DNA from: Glossina fuscipes
Lineage: Eukaryota; Arthropoda; Insecta; Diptera; Glossinidae
NCBI RefSeq assembly: GCF_014805625.2
Contig: NW_023998436.1
Location: 1,886,565 to 1,950,564 of the forward strand
Length of the DNA: 64,000 nt
Direction of reading: 5' to 3'
The notes below the pieces were generated by a model, which did not search any database, was not told the DNA's origin, and worked only from the letters and a program-made list of their open reading frames with translations. Numbering within the stretch: the first letter of the stretch is position 1; every line of letters begins with the position of its first letter. The translations under genes were made by a program, and so were the position numbers. Shown here in pieces: positions 36,880 to 48,900 of this stretch.

Positions 36880-37205
36880 ATGGGTAATGGCCTACCATAA
36901 TACACCCTACCTCACTTCGCTTAATACATTCATTCATGTAAAGATTTTTGAAACTAGGGCGTCATACGGGAATTGATCGTAAACGTGATTCGATCCGAAC
37001 CGTTATCAGCAACACTTTATAAAAATATCTTTGTTGCACACAAAAACAGATGGACGCGCATTGAACGGATATTCGGACGGATGGGCAACCTTAGATCGGT
37101 TCAGAAATCGATTCTGAATCGGTCAGGTGAATTTGTCTCAAGTTCTTTTGAGTTGTTACATACCCCCACACAAACTTAATCTTATACAGCAGCTGGTATA
37201 GGGCA
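36880..37205 (+). mobile_element. Family A element, short form
   Basis: ACACCCTACCTCACTTCGC left end, GATCCGAACCGTTATCAGC, CGGACGGATGGGCAACC and right end CTGGTATAGGGCATAG. Confidence 0.55.
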
Positions 37206-37740
37206 TAGAAACATAGTAAAAGTTAACATTATTTGTACTGCAACCATCTAAGTATTATTTTATTGTACCTCTAAAGGTAGGCATATCACAACCATTTCAT
37301 TAACATATAGATGTCGGCTGCCTATTTAAATCACAGTTAAATAAACGTTTAAATTAAGGTTGATTTCAGCGATTTCTTCAAATCATTTCACTTGAAATGT
37401 GCTGGCGTTCACATTGCATTGAAATCATGATGCGCTTAGTTTATATCTACAAACCACTATAAAATTTCAATTTATAGTCTGAGACGTAGAACAGTTCGTC
37501 CTTTCGTTGAGATTAACTGATGGTCCCAATGGTAGTGATGAAATTATATATCCTTTGAGATAGATCTTTCAATACCCTGCAGAAGTAAGGCTAGAAAGGT
37601 CGAAGATAGATTTTCTTGAAGTATATCATCTATCGTATAATATAATGTATATCGTTTATTATATATATTTCATCACATATACATCGTATAAGCTATCTTT
37701 ACTTAGCATGGCTATAATTCCAACAAATATACGCAACGTT

Positions 37741-38343
37741 TATTATACCCTGCACAGACTATATGAAGTTTATAGGACGTAAGTGACACGCAAAAGGGCT
37801 TAAAATAGACCTGGCTTTACTGGTAATACCGATCGATTCAGGATCATTTTTTAAATCGGCTCAAGTCTGTCTGTCCGTCTGAACTCCATTCATTTAAATT
37901 TTTATTCGAAATATAGGTTGAAATTTTTCACATATATTGATGAAATTAGGTGCACTGACGTTCTTCGACCCAAGGACACACACTACTGAACACTTCTTCG
38001 ACTATTCCCCACATAACCTTCTACTTTGAAAAGTCGTTACATGAAGAAAAATTGTAGTTTTCAAAATTTTTCGTGTTATGTAGAAGTGTAACTTTTCACA
38101 ATTCATAATGAAAATTAGTTCATAACAATGACATACAAGTCAACCTTGGACGGCTTAAGTCTATGTATTGGATATAACGATTCCTCAAATATGCGGACAT
38201 TCATGAAAAGTATGCCTTTGCATAAAAACAATGTGTAACCTTTGGTGTACTATTATTAGCAAAACGAGTGAATAACCGCACCAGGCAAAGTGATGTAGAG
38301 CGTCGAATGGCCGACCTTGCCCGACTAGATTGTTCTTACTTGT
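37741..38343 (-). mobile_element. Family A element
   Basis: Left end ATACCCTGCACAGACTATAT; interior GTCTGTCTGTCCGTCTG; right end GGCCGACCTTGCCCGACTAG then CTTACTTGT. Internal deletion relative to the reference. Confidence 0.7.
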
Positions 38344-38344
38344 G

Positions 38345-38912
38345 TATTTATTTATTGATAATCTATAGATTTTGTAAGCAACTGTACAAAATATGGATGT
38401 AAAGACTTGCCGGATTCATATGCTGGTCTGTATTGGAAACTCTACCATACTTGATTTATGGATTCTTGCTTAGCAAGTTTGAGAAAAGTTGGATTTCATT
38501 AATCGTTTAACCATTAATCGTTTAACCATGTAGCAAAAACTAATAAGTAAAGGGAAATTTCTATACTGTAAAGAGAACTAGTGAAGACAAAAAACCAGGC
38601 ATTACCTGTTGTGTACACTTTTCTTGTTAGCAAAAAAAACATTATTTCCCTGGTATGTAACGTTTATGGCATAATATATATTATATAACTAAAAATTCTT
38701 GACAAAAGAATGGAATTTCAATCCCATATTATCTTAAGTGGGTGCGTATAGTTTTCTGATTTCTATATCAATATTGTACGATCATCCTCAGCCATTTCTA
38801 TCGCTATATTGGAACAAGGAACGTTACTTTTGTTTTGTATCCGGAAGTGGAGTGTGTATTCTCCGTTTATGCTGCACGCAAGGCTTATCCTTCGATCGGT
38901 TTATCTAAAACG

Positions 38913-38946
<34 letters not shown>

Positions 38947-39330
38947 GTTCTTCAGACGACTGGACCGCAAGCACAACGCCTCTGTGCTAATAAACATAAT
39001 AGTTTCATTTTTTTATATCTACAATGTTACTCCCATTTTTAAATGAATTACTCAACCTACTAACATAGCCATGTGTGAATTTATGTTCTGGCAACTGCAT
39101 TTGCTATTGAGTCAGTTAGTTAAATCGTTGATAGTCATCTAAGATGTACATAAGTATTGGACTAACATACCAGTTTTTGGACAAAATTTATTCCATCATG
39201 TATAGGAGTGTGGGAGGGCGGAGGTGTGAGGGATATTGGGCTAAGGTTTTAGATTTTGGGCAAAACTTATTCCAGGAGGGGAACTACTTTGTAACAAGAT
39301 TAAATCCTAATTTTTTTAACACAAAAATAT
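38345..39330. other. No recognisable gene
   Basis: Unique-looking DNA apart from the (TA)n run and a short direct repeat ATTAATCGTTTAACCAT near 38500-38530. Confidence 0.45.
38912..38940 (+). repeat. (TA)n microsatellite
   Basis: About 14 TA units. Confidence 0.9.
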
Positions 39331-40040
39331 CAATAAAATTATATTCGGTCTTGACCGATCCTCTTATGCCCAACACTATTAAGAAAAAAAGTAAAAGAAT
39401 TAAATTTTCCTACTCTATAATATGGAGTGCGCATGGCTGATTTTTTCCATTTTCGAAATAAAAGGCGAGTAGACGTTGTAAGCGTATTCTTGCAAAAGTT
39501 TAGGTCATTTCCAAATTGTTTTCCACATGAACAGACGGACAGACGGACATGTTTGGGTGCATTCCAAATATGAAACTGGCCAAGAAATTATATTCTTTAT
39601 GAAGTGTTTAAAGCTTGTTTCTGTGCGTTATAAAGGTATTAAAAAAAGAATAAATTTTGGATGGGCGCAGTCAATCTTTGATTTTTCTACAAGTGCTACA
39701 CCATCGCCCATAAAATATGTGTTCTAATTTTTATAAATTTATCTGCTATTATTTACGAGTAATAAGCAAAAGTTTACGTGCTGCTATCCTATACGCGTTG
39801 GTCTATTTTCAATACCAACCTGCAAAAATTTCCAATGTTTCTGACAAATTTGCAGCCAATAGTTTCATTTTTGCGACCTTCTTATTTAGAATTTTTTTTA
39901 CAACAGATATTACACAGACGGACAGACGGACTTGCTTAAATTTAGAATTTGATACTGATCAAAAATATATACACTTTGTGAGGTGCCTGATGCTTCCTTC
40001 TGGGTGGGTATCCTTCAGGGAGAAGTATAAAAATTTGTGG
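39330..40040 (+). mobile_element. Family B elements, two in tandem
   Basis: ATAAAATTATATTCGGTCTT head, GGAGTGCGCATGGCTG, GAACAGACGGACAGACGGAC, then a second unit with TTACGAGTAATAAGCAAAAG and ACACAGACGGACAGACGGAC. Confidence 0.62.
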
Positions 40041-41035
40041 ATTTATAATACGTATACAATTTCTTTGTTTTTACCTTAATGACAAATACCCTCGACACAA
40101 ACCTTCTGGTTAAAAAAAGTTTCAGTTTATGATTGAATCCGAAGATCCTTAGATCTAAAAATTTTAATTTACGATTTAAAAGAAGTCACATTCAAGCGCT
40201 GATCTTGTTGAGTTTTGAATTTACTCCTAGGATAAATTTGGTGACCAAGCTTATGATTTGGGACATAGTGTCAAAATTAAAATCGCGTTCACGCGAGAGA
40301 GGAGAGCACGATTAAATTGTATGCTAATCGAACAGACTTTTAAAATAATATGCAAAATTTCGAAAATTTGTTATTAACCGATACAGCTTCTTAGCCAATA
40401 GTTATTAAGTATTTCTTTCAAGAATCGCATTGTGCTACTTTCTGATTACGCTTAGGTACGTTACGCGCGAAATACAAACATTCAGGTTCGTTATGTTTAT
40501 AGGGTATATAAGATACATCTAAAATCCCTTCGGACCCTTCAAAACGCGTTTCGTATCGTACCCATTGTATCATACGTGTAGAATGTATTTTATATACTGC
40601 ACGTTGGCAATACTACGGAGGTGCATGGAACAAATGCACTCCTCTCCCCCCCACTCCACAATAACCAACATGGCAAAAGAAAAGTCCATCTGGTAAGAAA
40701 GTTTCCATCGTCTATTCTGTCCCTATAGGCTTTTCTGCGCTAGTATTTTTTTTGAATGCAGCCGTCTGTGGGGTATTCATGAAACAACAAAGGTAATGAA
40801 TTTGGAAGAAGAATTTTGCGTTTGATGAATGTATCAAAAATATTAAATGGAAACTGTTATTTTATCTAGAGGAAGGTCAAAATCGTCGAATTCGATCCCT
40901 ACGTGCATTGGTGTTTCCCATTCCCTAATTTTTTTTACCTGCAAAAATTGCTGATCAAAGTTTTTGTAAGCAACTAATATTATTTTCTGTGACACAAAAA
41001 GCCTGCATACGATCTAATCCATGGCGGCATATATT

Positions 41036-41665
41036 CTGGCTTATGTAAGCCAAGAAATTGCGTAAGAAATATACCGCCATATCTTCTATATACATATATA
41101 GTATATATGATATCTTGAATTTTACATCTTATAAATGACGTATCTCATATATATCGTGCATTAGCAGCGATAGTAGCAACTAAATTCCCAAGTTGCCAGT
41201 TTCGAGCAATCGATGTATTGTCTAGTATAATGTATCAGCACAAGCTCTGACTTATGTGAGCTAATAACTTCTTTAGAGTACCCCGTGTTGTACAGGTAAT
41301 ATTATAGCTATATACATTATATGTACAGTATAAATAGTATGATAAATGCGGTATGTGACATATTGGACGATGCCAATGAGTATACCAACTTTAAATGCCC
41401 TCAACTACCAATTTCGAGCAATCTATATATCAACATAATATATATCGGCACATGTCCTGATTTATGTAAGCTAACGACTCTCGTGAAAAGTTCACGGATA
41501 TATAAATTTTCATATATAGTATATGCGATGTACATTGCCCCAATATTACCTCTTATATATAACGTATCTCTTAAAAATCGTAAATTAACAATGATAGTAC
41601 CAGCAAAATGTCGCGGCTACCAAGCTCGAGCAATCTACAAGTATTTAAGTCGCTAATATCCGTAA
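41036..41665 (+). repeat. About 212-bp tandem repeat, three diverged copies, downstream of centrin
   Basis: CGAGCAAT recurs at 41203, 41415 and 41627 (212 and 212 bp), and CTGRYTTATGTRAGCY at 41037, 41247 and 41457 (210 and 210 bp). Units share GATAGTA.CAGC/AGCAACTA-like and GTATCTC blocks but have diverged. They end about 245 bp from the centrin stop. Confidence 0.85.
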
Positions 41666-41789
41666 AATTTTCGCCGGTTTATATAGCACATTTAAAGCGA
41701 TATCTGCAATGCTGTAAAATGCAAGGGACGATAACATATCAAAGGATTATTTTCAGGCTTCAAAGTTTCTCTCATTTTGATTTGTGATT

Positions 41790-41795
41790 TTTATT
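41790..41795 (-). terminator. Candidate polyadenylation signal AATAAA of centrin
   Basis: A canonical AATAAA on the minus strand lies about 116 bp past the centrin stop codon, at a normal distance for a short insect 3' UTR. AT-rich DNA yields this hexamer by chance fairly often, so this is positional inference. Confidence 0.45.
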
Positions 41796-41910
41796 TTCAA
41801 AAAAGCTCGGCTCTAGGGTCCCTTCAAAATTTCAAATTTGATATTTGGATTGTAATCATGTTATAGAGAAAAACTTGAAAGATATTGAGAATATGTTCTC
41901 TTTCATTTTC

Positions 41911-42423
41911 TCAATATAGACTCGTTCTTCTCATTATGCGCAAAAACTCCTCTTGATCAACTTCGCCATCACCATCCACATCGGTTTCATCAATCATTTC
42001 TCGTAACTCTTCGTCCGTGAGTTTTTCGCCCAATTCTCTGGCTACGCGTTTTAAATTTTTAAATGTAATTCTTCCAGTTCCATCATCATCAAATAAACGA
42101 AACGCTTTAAGTATCTCTTCTTTCGTATCTTTTTCGGCCATTTTCAATGTCATTAAATGCAAAAAATCATCAAAACTTATACGTTGCGTCCCATCTCGAT
42201 CAATATCATCTATCATCCGCTTGATTTCTTCCTTTTTCGGTTCAAATCCCAATGCCCGTATAGCGACCTTTAGTTCCTTCTCTTCAATAAAGCCGGTACA
42301 ATCGATATCGAAGAGATCGAAAGCTTGTTTTATATCAGTTTTCTGAGCTTCAGATAGCTCGAATTTTACGACCGTTCTTTTACGTGGAGCAGGGACAACA
42401 CTCCGTTTAGGGGTTTTTTCCAT
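41911..42423 (-). CDS. Centrin (caltractin), single exon, 170 aa, four EF-hands
   Basis: Calcium-binding EF-hand protein of the centrin family, which acts at centrioles and basal bodies and, in some members, in DNA repair and mRNA export. Four EF-hand loops are visible. EF1 spans residues 39-50 (D39, D41, T43, G44, E50). EF2 spans 75-86 (D75, D77, D86) but has Q80 where the loop glycine is expected. EF3 spans 112-123 and ends in N123, as in human centrins. EF4 spans 148-159 and is fully canonical (D148, D150, D152, G153, E159). The C-terminus RRTSLY closely matches the KKTSLY end of vertebrate centrins. The N-terminus is a short basic tail (residues 1-20). The start is a true ATG with A at -3; the stop is TGA and length is normal for the family. 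There are no introns. A family A element begins about 180 bp upstream and a 212-bp tandem repeat lies about 245 bp downstream. Identity comes from motifs; which fly centrin paralogue it is cannot be told. Confidence 0.96.
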   Translation of the reverse strand: MEKTPKRSVVPAPRKRTVVKFELSEAQKTDIKQAFDLFDIDCTGFIEEKELKVAIRALGFEPKKEEIKRMIDDIDRDGTQRISFDDFLHLMTLKMAEKDTKEEILKAFRLFDDDGTGRITFKNLKRVARELGEKLTDEELREMIDETDVDGDGEVDQEEFLRIMRRTSLY

Positions 42424-42605
42424 TCTTTATTGTACTATCGTATGCCTTTATAACGTATTTTACCGCTAAACTTCGATTGTCTTGATCGTTTCCAATTTTT
42501 TCTTCTCCTTCACGAAAATCTTTTCCTTATTTTCCCAAAGGGTTTGACATTAACTTCTATGACTTCTCTTATTGAAATGAAAATTTTTTTCTTTTTTGTT
42601 TTTTT

Positions 42606-43387
42606 TATACACTACACCACTTGTCGTACAGGTTATATTAAGTTAGTGTAATACGCGGAAGGGCTGAAGACAAACGAACCTTTTATTGTGCCGATCGATT
42701 CAAAATCATAATCTGAACTGATCTAAGCATGTCTGTCCGTCTATTCATGTTCATGCTAAAGCCCGCAATTTTTGAGATATTTTGATGAAATTTGGTGCAC
42801 TATCGTGTTTTGGCCCAAGGACAGGTGCTATTCAAAATGATTTGGATCGTTCCACTTTTTCGACCACTTCCCATAAAAATCACTATATGGAAGAAATTGC
42901 AATTTTCAAAATTTCTCGGCAAAAGTGACTAAGTAGTACTACTAATTTGGACCATCTGGGACAATTTTTGAACCCCCTCTCATATAACGAAAACTAAAGT
43001 TCGTACGATAAAAAGTATTGAAAATTATATAATAATAGTAATTTAACATAAATAAATTAACTCTACCAAATTTTAACCATCTCGGCCTATTTTTTGAATT
43101 CTACTACTACTAATAAGGATTTTCATGAAAACTGCTCCTTTGTAGAGCAGAAAAGTCGCAGTTTTAATACACGACGATGATAGTAGTATTTTCATACAAA
43201 AAAAAATGAACTCTACAATATATGAACCATTTGGGCCCAACAAAAACGTGCTTGAAAAATTTGCCTTTGTATAGAAACAACATATCATTTTTGTCCTCTA
43301 TAATAAAAAAATAAGAATTGTGTTAGAAAATGTGATGTAGGATATCCTAGAGTCGATCTTCCCCGACTATAATGCTCTGACTTGTTT
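42606..43387 (-). mobile_element. Family A element just upstream of centrin
   Basis: Minus orientation: starts at the left with CACTACACCACTTGTCGTAC and ends at the right with a TCTTCCCCGACTATAATG hairpin remnant and CTGACTTGTTT. It lies about 180 bp upstream of the centrin ATG, so it bounds or forms part of that promoter region. Confidence 0.75.
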
Positions 43388-44214
43388 CTTAAGTAAATAT
43401 ATTTTTGTTGGTTTTATATTAACAGCAGAGGCTTCATTATAATGATACCTGATACTTTCCTCTTCTTATATATAGAACATCTAATAAATTAATTACACAA
43501 TAATAATAATGTTTGCGGTTGAATATGATTTAAATTGATATTTAGATTTACTTAGCATAATAATTAAATTATGAAAGATTAATTATTAACAACTAAAATA
43601 ACATGACTTTGAACATTTGCATAAAACCGCATAATATATTCTTTAGATTGATTAAAAACGAAAAGGCAGAAGAGAAGAGAAAAGAAAAACTTCATTAAAA
43701 ATCCACTGCCTAATGAAGAGCAATCTGTTCATTCCACCCTAACTAGATTACACTTGTAAGGCCTTCGCTGGGTGACATCACATTTCAAATGTCATCATAC
43801 GGACAAACAGAATTTAACAATAGCGTTATAGTGTGTGGCCTTGTTTTGTATTCCGAAACAACTTTCTATTGGATTGCTGTTGTTGTTAATGTTATTGTTT
43901 GTTTTTGAACGTTCCTAATGGACGATTTGTGGGAGAATTAAATTAATGAGCGCACTAATGAGGAGACTACAAGTCTCGAATGTGTGCCCACATACATATG
44001 TATGATAAAGTGTCATGTGTAGGAATTTTTTTTTTTTTTTTTTTTTTTTGCGGCACGAATATGTTAATAAGACCACAAATCTATTTACAAAAGCTTTTAC
44101 AAGCATAGTTTCATCCTTTCATTATTTAAATCAAATCATTTTCAAAGAGGAAAAAACAAGCTAAAGCAATTGATAGGCAAGCAAGGTTCACCATTAAAAA
44201 CCCTATCGCTTACA

Positions 44215-44540
44215 AAATGCTTTAATTAAAAAATATGCCCATATATCAAGATTCATTAAAGTATCTCGAAAATCGTAACCTATAGGTCATAGACAGGCGG
44301 ACAGGCAGACAGACTGTTTGCCTCGAAAGCAAAAAAATAAGCTTCAACAAGATATTTCCAAAATTATAGTTTGTAGGTCAAAGACAAGTTATATGGACAG
44401 ACAGACAGACAATGAAGCATAATGATTCTGAATCGATTACTATTTTACTAGGCGAAGCTTTCCCCAAATGTTCTTTGTGTTGCTTGCACAACCTTAACAC
44501 AGAACAGTGTGTACCACAAATAACGAGAACATAATCATAC
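44215..44540 (+). mobile_element. Family A fragment with internal duplication
   Basis: A block of about 45 bp, from a TCGAAAATCGTAACCTATAG-like start to GACAGACAGAC, occurs twice about 92 bp apart (near 44268 and 44360). The right end reads ACCACAAATAACGAG in place of the usual GTGGTGTAGGGTAT. Confidence 0.5.
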
Positions 44541-45219
44541 CCTTTCGAAACCAATTCTTTCTGATACTCATGTGCCAGTGTTGTTGCTTTTCTAAATACG
44601 TTCGCTTTATAAAAAAAAAAAAAGAAAAACCACAAAATGTGTGAATCCATCAAACAACTAACGAGAATTTTCAAATAGCGCATTATACATTATATATAAA
44701 AAATGCTAAGGTAATGCTGTGTATTGCTAAACAATACTGCGACTTCTCCTTGCCAGGCTACTATCTATAGGATTTGAATCGCATTATATATCAGGCGATC
44801 GCGTCGAACCACAAGGTATGGGCAAGAAACGCAAAAATCACGATGCGAACAAGACGAACCATTAACATAGACGGTACATCCCTTGTAACGATCAATTGAC
44901 TGACGGCTGCTTTAAGCTGCTCCAGTCAATTTCAAATATGTTACCAACAATCGCTAATCATGAGAGGAAAAACAATCGCAATTTAGTAAGAGTTTTTTCT
45001 TCTACTGTTCTATTCATCACATCTTGTCTCCTCCGATTAGCTAATTTTTCAATCCATGATTTATCGTCTATTTAATGATCACTAGCAAATGATTGCTTTG
45101 CGGACATCCTTAAATGCAAACGATTTGTCTTTTCGTTGTATAATTTCACATGTGCCTCCAGAATGATGGGAAAGTAGTGTCGAACGATAAACGGTTTTTT
45201 ATGTAAGATATCTTATACC

Positions 45220-46080
45220 ATTTTTTTTATCCAACACTTAAGGATGAATGGTATATTCATTTTGTTAAAACGTTTACTACGCCCAGAAGAAAGCATCAGA
45301 GACCTCACAAAGTTGCTCAGCGTCAAATTCTGTCCGTCTGTGCAATGTCTGTGGTAAACACTCTCCTGACCGCAAAAATAAAGTTATCGATTGCAAATTT
45401 GACAGAAACATTGGAAGTTCCTGCAAACAAGTTGATATTGAGATTGGATCTAAGCGTTCGAAAGCACGCCCACCGCACCAAGTAAACTCGAAACACCTTT
45501 GTTTTTCAAAAGGAAAAAAAAACTGGATTTTTGCCCATTACTAATACACTAAAGCAAATAAATGTATAAAAATTTGAAGACGTTTTCTATGGGCGACGCC
45601 GTAGCATTTGCGCACAAAAATGAAAAAAAAAATTCCCCAAAATCAAAATTTATTTGTTTCTTCAATACCGTTTGTAACGCGCAGAAACAAGCTTTAAAAT
45701 CTCATAACCTACGCAAATTCTTGGTCAGTTTCAAATTTGTAATGCACCCAAACACCGCCAGTTCGTCAGTCCACCTGTCTGTTTGCAACTTTGGCGTACT
45801 TATGGTAAACATTCTCCCGTTAGCGGAAGTGATAACATTGTCTAGAAATTTGAAACACACCTAAACTCGTCCAAGAACACGCCTACTACGCCCATATGTC
45901 TCTACGATAAAAACTTTTTTATTGAAATCCCTTTATTGGAATATTATTCCTTCGAAAATAGAAGAAATCAGCTGCGCTCACTCCATGAACATGAAAAGTT
46001 TGTTTTTTTAATTCTTTTGTCTGTTTTAGGATAACGGTAATAGGTACAAAAGATTCGGTCCTGGACAAATTTAATTTTCT
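45220..46080 (-). mobile_element. Family B elements, two in tandem
   Basis: CATTTTGTTAAAACGTTTAC, GTGCAATGTCTGTGGTAAAC, CGCCCACCGCACCAAGTAAA, then a second copy with GTCCACCTGTCTGTTTGC and end TCTTACTTGTTA at 46076. Confidence 0.6.
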
Positions 46081-46084
46081 TACT

Positions 46085-46400
46085 TGTTATATCTTCTATC
46101 ACTTATGGCACAAGGCTGCGAGTTTGTGAGAAAGAGTTTGAGATAGATACACCGTCGAATCAGAGTCGCTTTCTCAATCGACCTAAGCTTATATGCCGGT
46201 CCGTCTGTCCATCTTATACTGTATTATGTATTTCTACGTTTCGCAATTTTTGAAATATTTTGATAAATTGATGTTGAAATAGGCTTGGATCACTTTTCCG
46301 ACCAATTTCATAATAAAGCCTTATTTTGCAAAGTCGTTGTATGAGTGACGATACAAAGCGAAGTGATGTACGATATTTAATCGTGAACTGCTAAAACTAT
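46085..46400 (-). mobile_element. Family A fragment
   Basis: CACTTATGGCACAAGGC left end, GCCGGTCCGTCTGTCC block, then CACTTTTCCGACCAATTTCA and GAAGTGATGTACGATATTT. Confidence 0.5.
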
Positions 46401-46588
46401 TGTGCATGTACTTTCATCTTTGATAAGTATTTGCAAATGCTACAAATACGAAGACGTGGATAGCCAAATTTGTCATTGTTAAAGCTAATGCCGTGAATAA
46501 AACGGAAAAATTGTAATTTCGAAAAAGGAACAAATAAAAATAATGTTTCTAACTTTTGCTAAGCTGGCATATAAGCTATATCCCTGAA

Positions 46589-46843
46589 ACGTGCACTGTT
46601 TTCGGTACACGATAATAAATTTAATTTAAATGTTATTATTTTTAATAAGTGTTCATTTTTTGTTTTGTTGTAAGAGAATATATGTACTTTGCCACAGTTC
46701 GTGCACTAGCAACACTATAAGTTATAAACATCATTATCGTGATCGTATAAAATAATGATAACTTTTAAGCACAAATAGCTGAATTTAAAAAGTTGAGCTT
46801 GCCTTAAAAGTACATTTTAGCGTGTACTGAAAACGGCACACTT
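46589..46843. mobile_element. Candidate MITE with imperfect terminal inverted repeats
   Basis: GTGCACTGTTTTCGGTACAC at about 46591 is matched in inverse by GTGTACTGAAAACGGCACAC ending at about 46841. The roughly 250-bp interior is AT-rich and non-coding. No convincing target duplication could be read, so class is open. Confidence 0.45.
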
Positions 46844-46849
46844 GGCAAA

Positions 46850-47915
46850 AAACATATTAATTACAGAAGTATGAGCGTACTCATGTTGATCGGTTTAGTG
46901 TTTAAATCACATTGTATTTTTGATATATGTTGGAGTTTTTTTATTTCTTACAACAACATGATTTCGGCAGGATTGTGTCCACTCGTAAAAGAGTCAGAAG
47001 TCGTCTTGGATTTTTCAATTTTTATTAACAGTTAACTTGATTTGCGAAGAGTTAGGCATAGTTAGGCATAGTTAAATCACGCCTGGACGTGATGTTTATT
47101 AAAAAACGGTTACATTTTACTACTTTTCATAGGAAATGATAAAATTTATTAAGCTACCGTCCTTCAGTAATCGTGCATAAAAATGCAATCTTCTCACTCT
47201 TTTCGAATCTTTGTAACGTTTTACATATTTTCTCTTAAGTAATTTAACCTTGAATTAATTTTCGTTATAAACGAATCAAGTGCAACCACAAACATATGTA
47301 ATCTCACTGGTAGGCATCACAGATTTGTGACATTGCTGCTATGTGTTTTTTTATTATTTATGTATATACTTTTTTTTTTTTTTTTTTGTTTTGTAAATTT
47401 TCTAAAGATTCTTCCAGTATACTCTCTGTTGCTATACATTCATTAAATAGTCACACAAACACACTGCACCCAAGATATGCCTTAGCAATCGCTTATGCCT
47501 TTTCTACGCTATTAAACAAATCGTATAATTTATCGACTTAATGCGCCAAGTTTTACATACAAATTGTAAGCAATATACAATACATATCTAAATGAAGACA
47601 AGAGTGGTGCTTAAACGTCAACACTTGAATATATCATGAAAAGGGTGTTGAATGAATATAAAAATAATAATAAAATTTCTTAAAAAAAAAAAGAAGAAAA
47701 ACTTGAAGTGAAAACTTAAATACTCAAACAAAATGTATTCATTTCTATTAAAAAACACCTATTCCTCTGCATTGAGGAAAGTTTTGCGAATCGTTTTTAG
47801 GTATTTACTGAATTAATCTCTTACGTAAAAAAAAAAAAAAAAAAAAAACAGAAAAAAAAACAAATAAATGTTCTTTAGATTCAGTCTGACGAATATATTT
47901 ACATCCAGAGTTACA
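46850..47915. other. No recognisable gene
   Basis: AT-rich DNA with A and T runs (about 47371-47388 and 47827-47848). Confidence 0.5.
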
Positions 47916-47918
47916 TAC

Positions 47919-48265
47919 TTATAGATTGTCATGCACACACATGATAAATGTCCTTGAAACGACCCTTGCTGCTATTACATATCTACTAAACATATGTATG
48001 TAATCCATGTAAACGATGTATGCGAAATAACCTTGAGAATGTAGCATATCTTTTTGCTTTCTTGTACACTTTTCTTTTTGTTTTTGTTTTGTTTTGCCCC
48101 AACTTTTGTTATCTTTGTGCAATAACACTTCTTTATATCCATGACTTATGCAGGGAGGTATATTAGGCTTCTCTCTCCGTTCGTAACATTCGCACATAAA
48201 ACCCAAATTTTCTTGACTAGCATTAAACCACTTGTCCATCCGTCCTAACATTTCTTCTTCGATAC
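47919..48265 (-). CDS. Possible orphan exon or chance ORF, unrecognised
   Basis: An acceptor-like sequence (pyrimidine-rich tract then CTGCTGCAG) ends at 48266 on the minus strand. It is followed by an open frame reading IEEEMLGRMDKWFNASQENL, then GFMCECYERREKPNIPPCIS and a Lys-rich stretch, to TAA at 47919. The first 55 or so residues have protein-like composition and the DNA is less AT-rich than its flanks; the rest (QKQKEKCTRKQKD) looks low-complexity. No family is recognised, no convincing donor is seen, and the phase does not fit directly to the exon at 56196-56491. It could equally be chance. Confidence 0.2.
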
Positions 48266-48630
48266 CTGCAGCAGTCGAAACAGTGATAGAAACCGGAAAT
48301 TCACAGACCAAATCAGAAATCGCGCGAGTGATCAAAAACGCTACTTTAGATAGATAGCGTAGACCTTAATAAAAATGTTGAACAGAACCATTCGATTTTC
48401 AATACAAAACTAGATCCGATCGACCAACAGACAATCAGCAAAATCTTGCAGATTTGCATTCTCATTATTGGAAAAACGATTTGCCTACTAAATGTTTTTA
48501 TACATTCGCCTGTGCAAGAGATTCCATAAGATATGTAATATATCAGTTAAAAATTCCCGGGGAAAAAAATATCTTCTTTGTTCACAAAATTCCATTGAAG
48601 CCAACAAATTCAATTTGTTTTCTTGTTAAT

Positions 48631-48900
48631 ATGATCAATCACTCAGGATATATTCCCTATTCGTTTAATACGATGACAGTCAGTAAGAAATGAGAAAAGA
48701 GAAAGAGTTAGGGAGGTGACGGTAGCAGTGCATCCAATCGGTAAAAGTTATGCATTCACTGATTAGGCATTCGCTATAGCCACGACCAAAAAAAAAACTA
48801 TAACGCACTTTAGATTTGAATCCACGAACACTGACTTGATAGACACAATTCTTATCCACTGGGCTCTCATGCGGACATTGCTTCTCTAACAATTCGATGT
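48631..48900 (-). mobile_element. tRNA-derived SINE, type II (best-preserved head)
   Basis: On the minus strand GAGCCCAGTGGATAAGAA resembles an A-box and CGTGGATTCAAATCT a B-box. The stretch between them also resembles the type I head (CAAGTCA.TG.TCGTGGATTC). The body and the end CCTGAGTGATTGATCAT match the other type II copies. Confidence 0.7.

Noticed and set aside
42017..42346. 109-codon frame on the plus strand
   Set aside because: Antisense shadow of the centrin gene.
44378..44683. 101-codon frame on the minus strand with a protein-like middle
   Set aside because: Most of it coincides with a family A element and a T-run, so it is not an independent gene.
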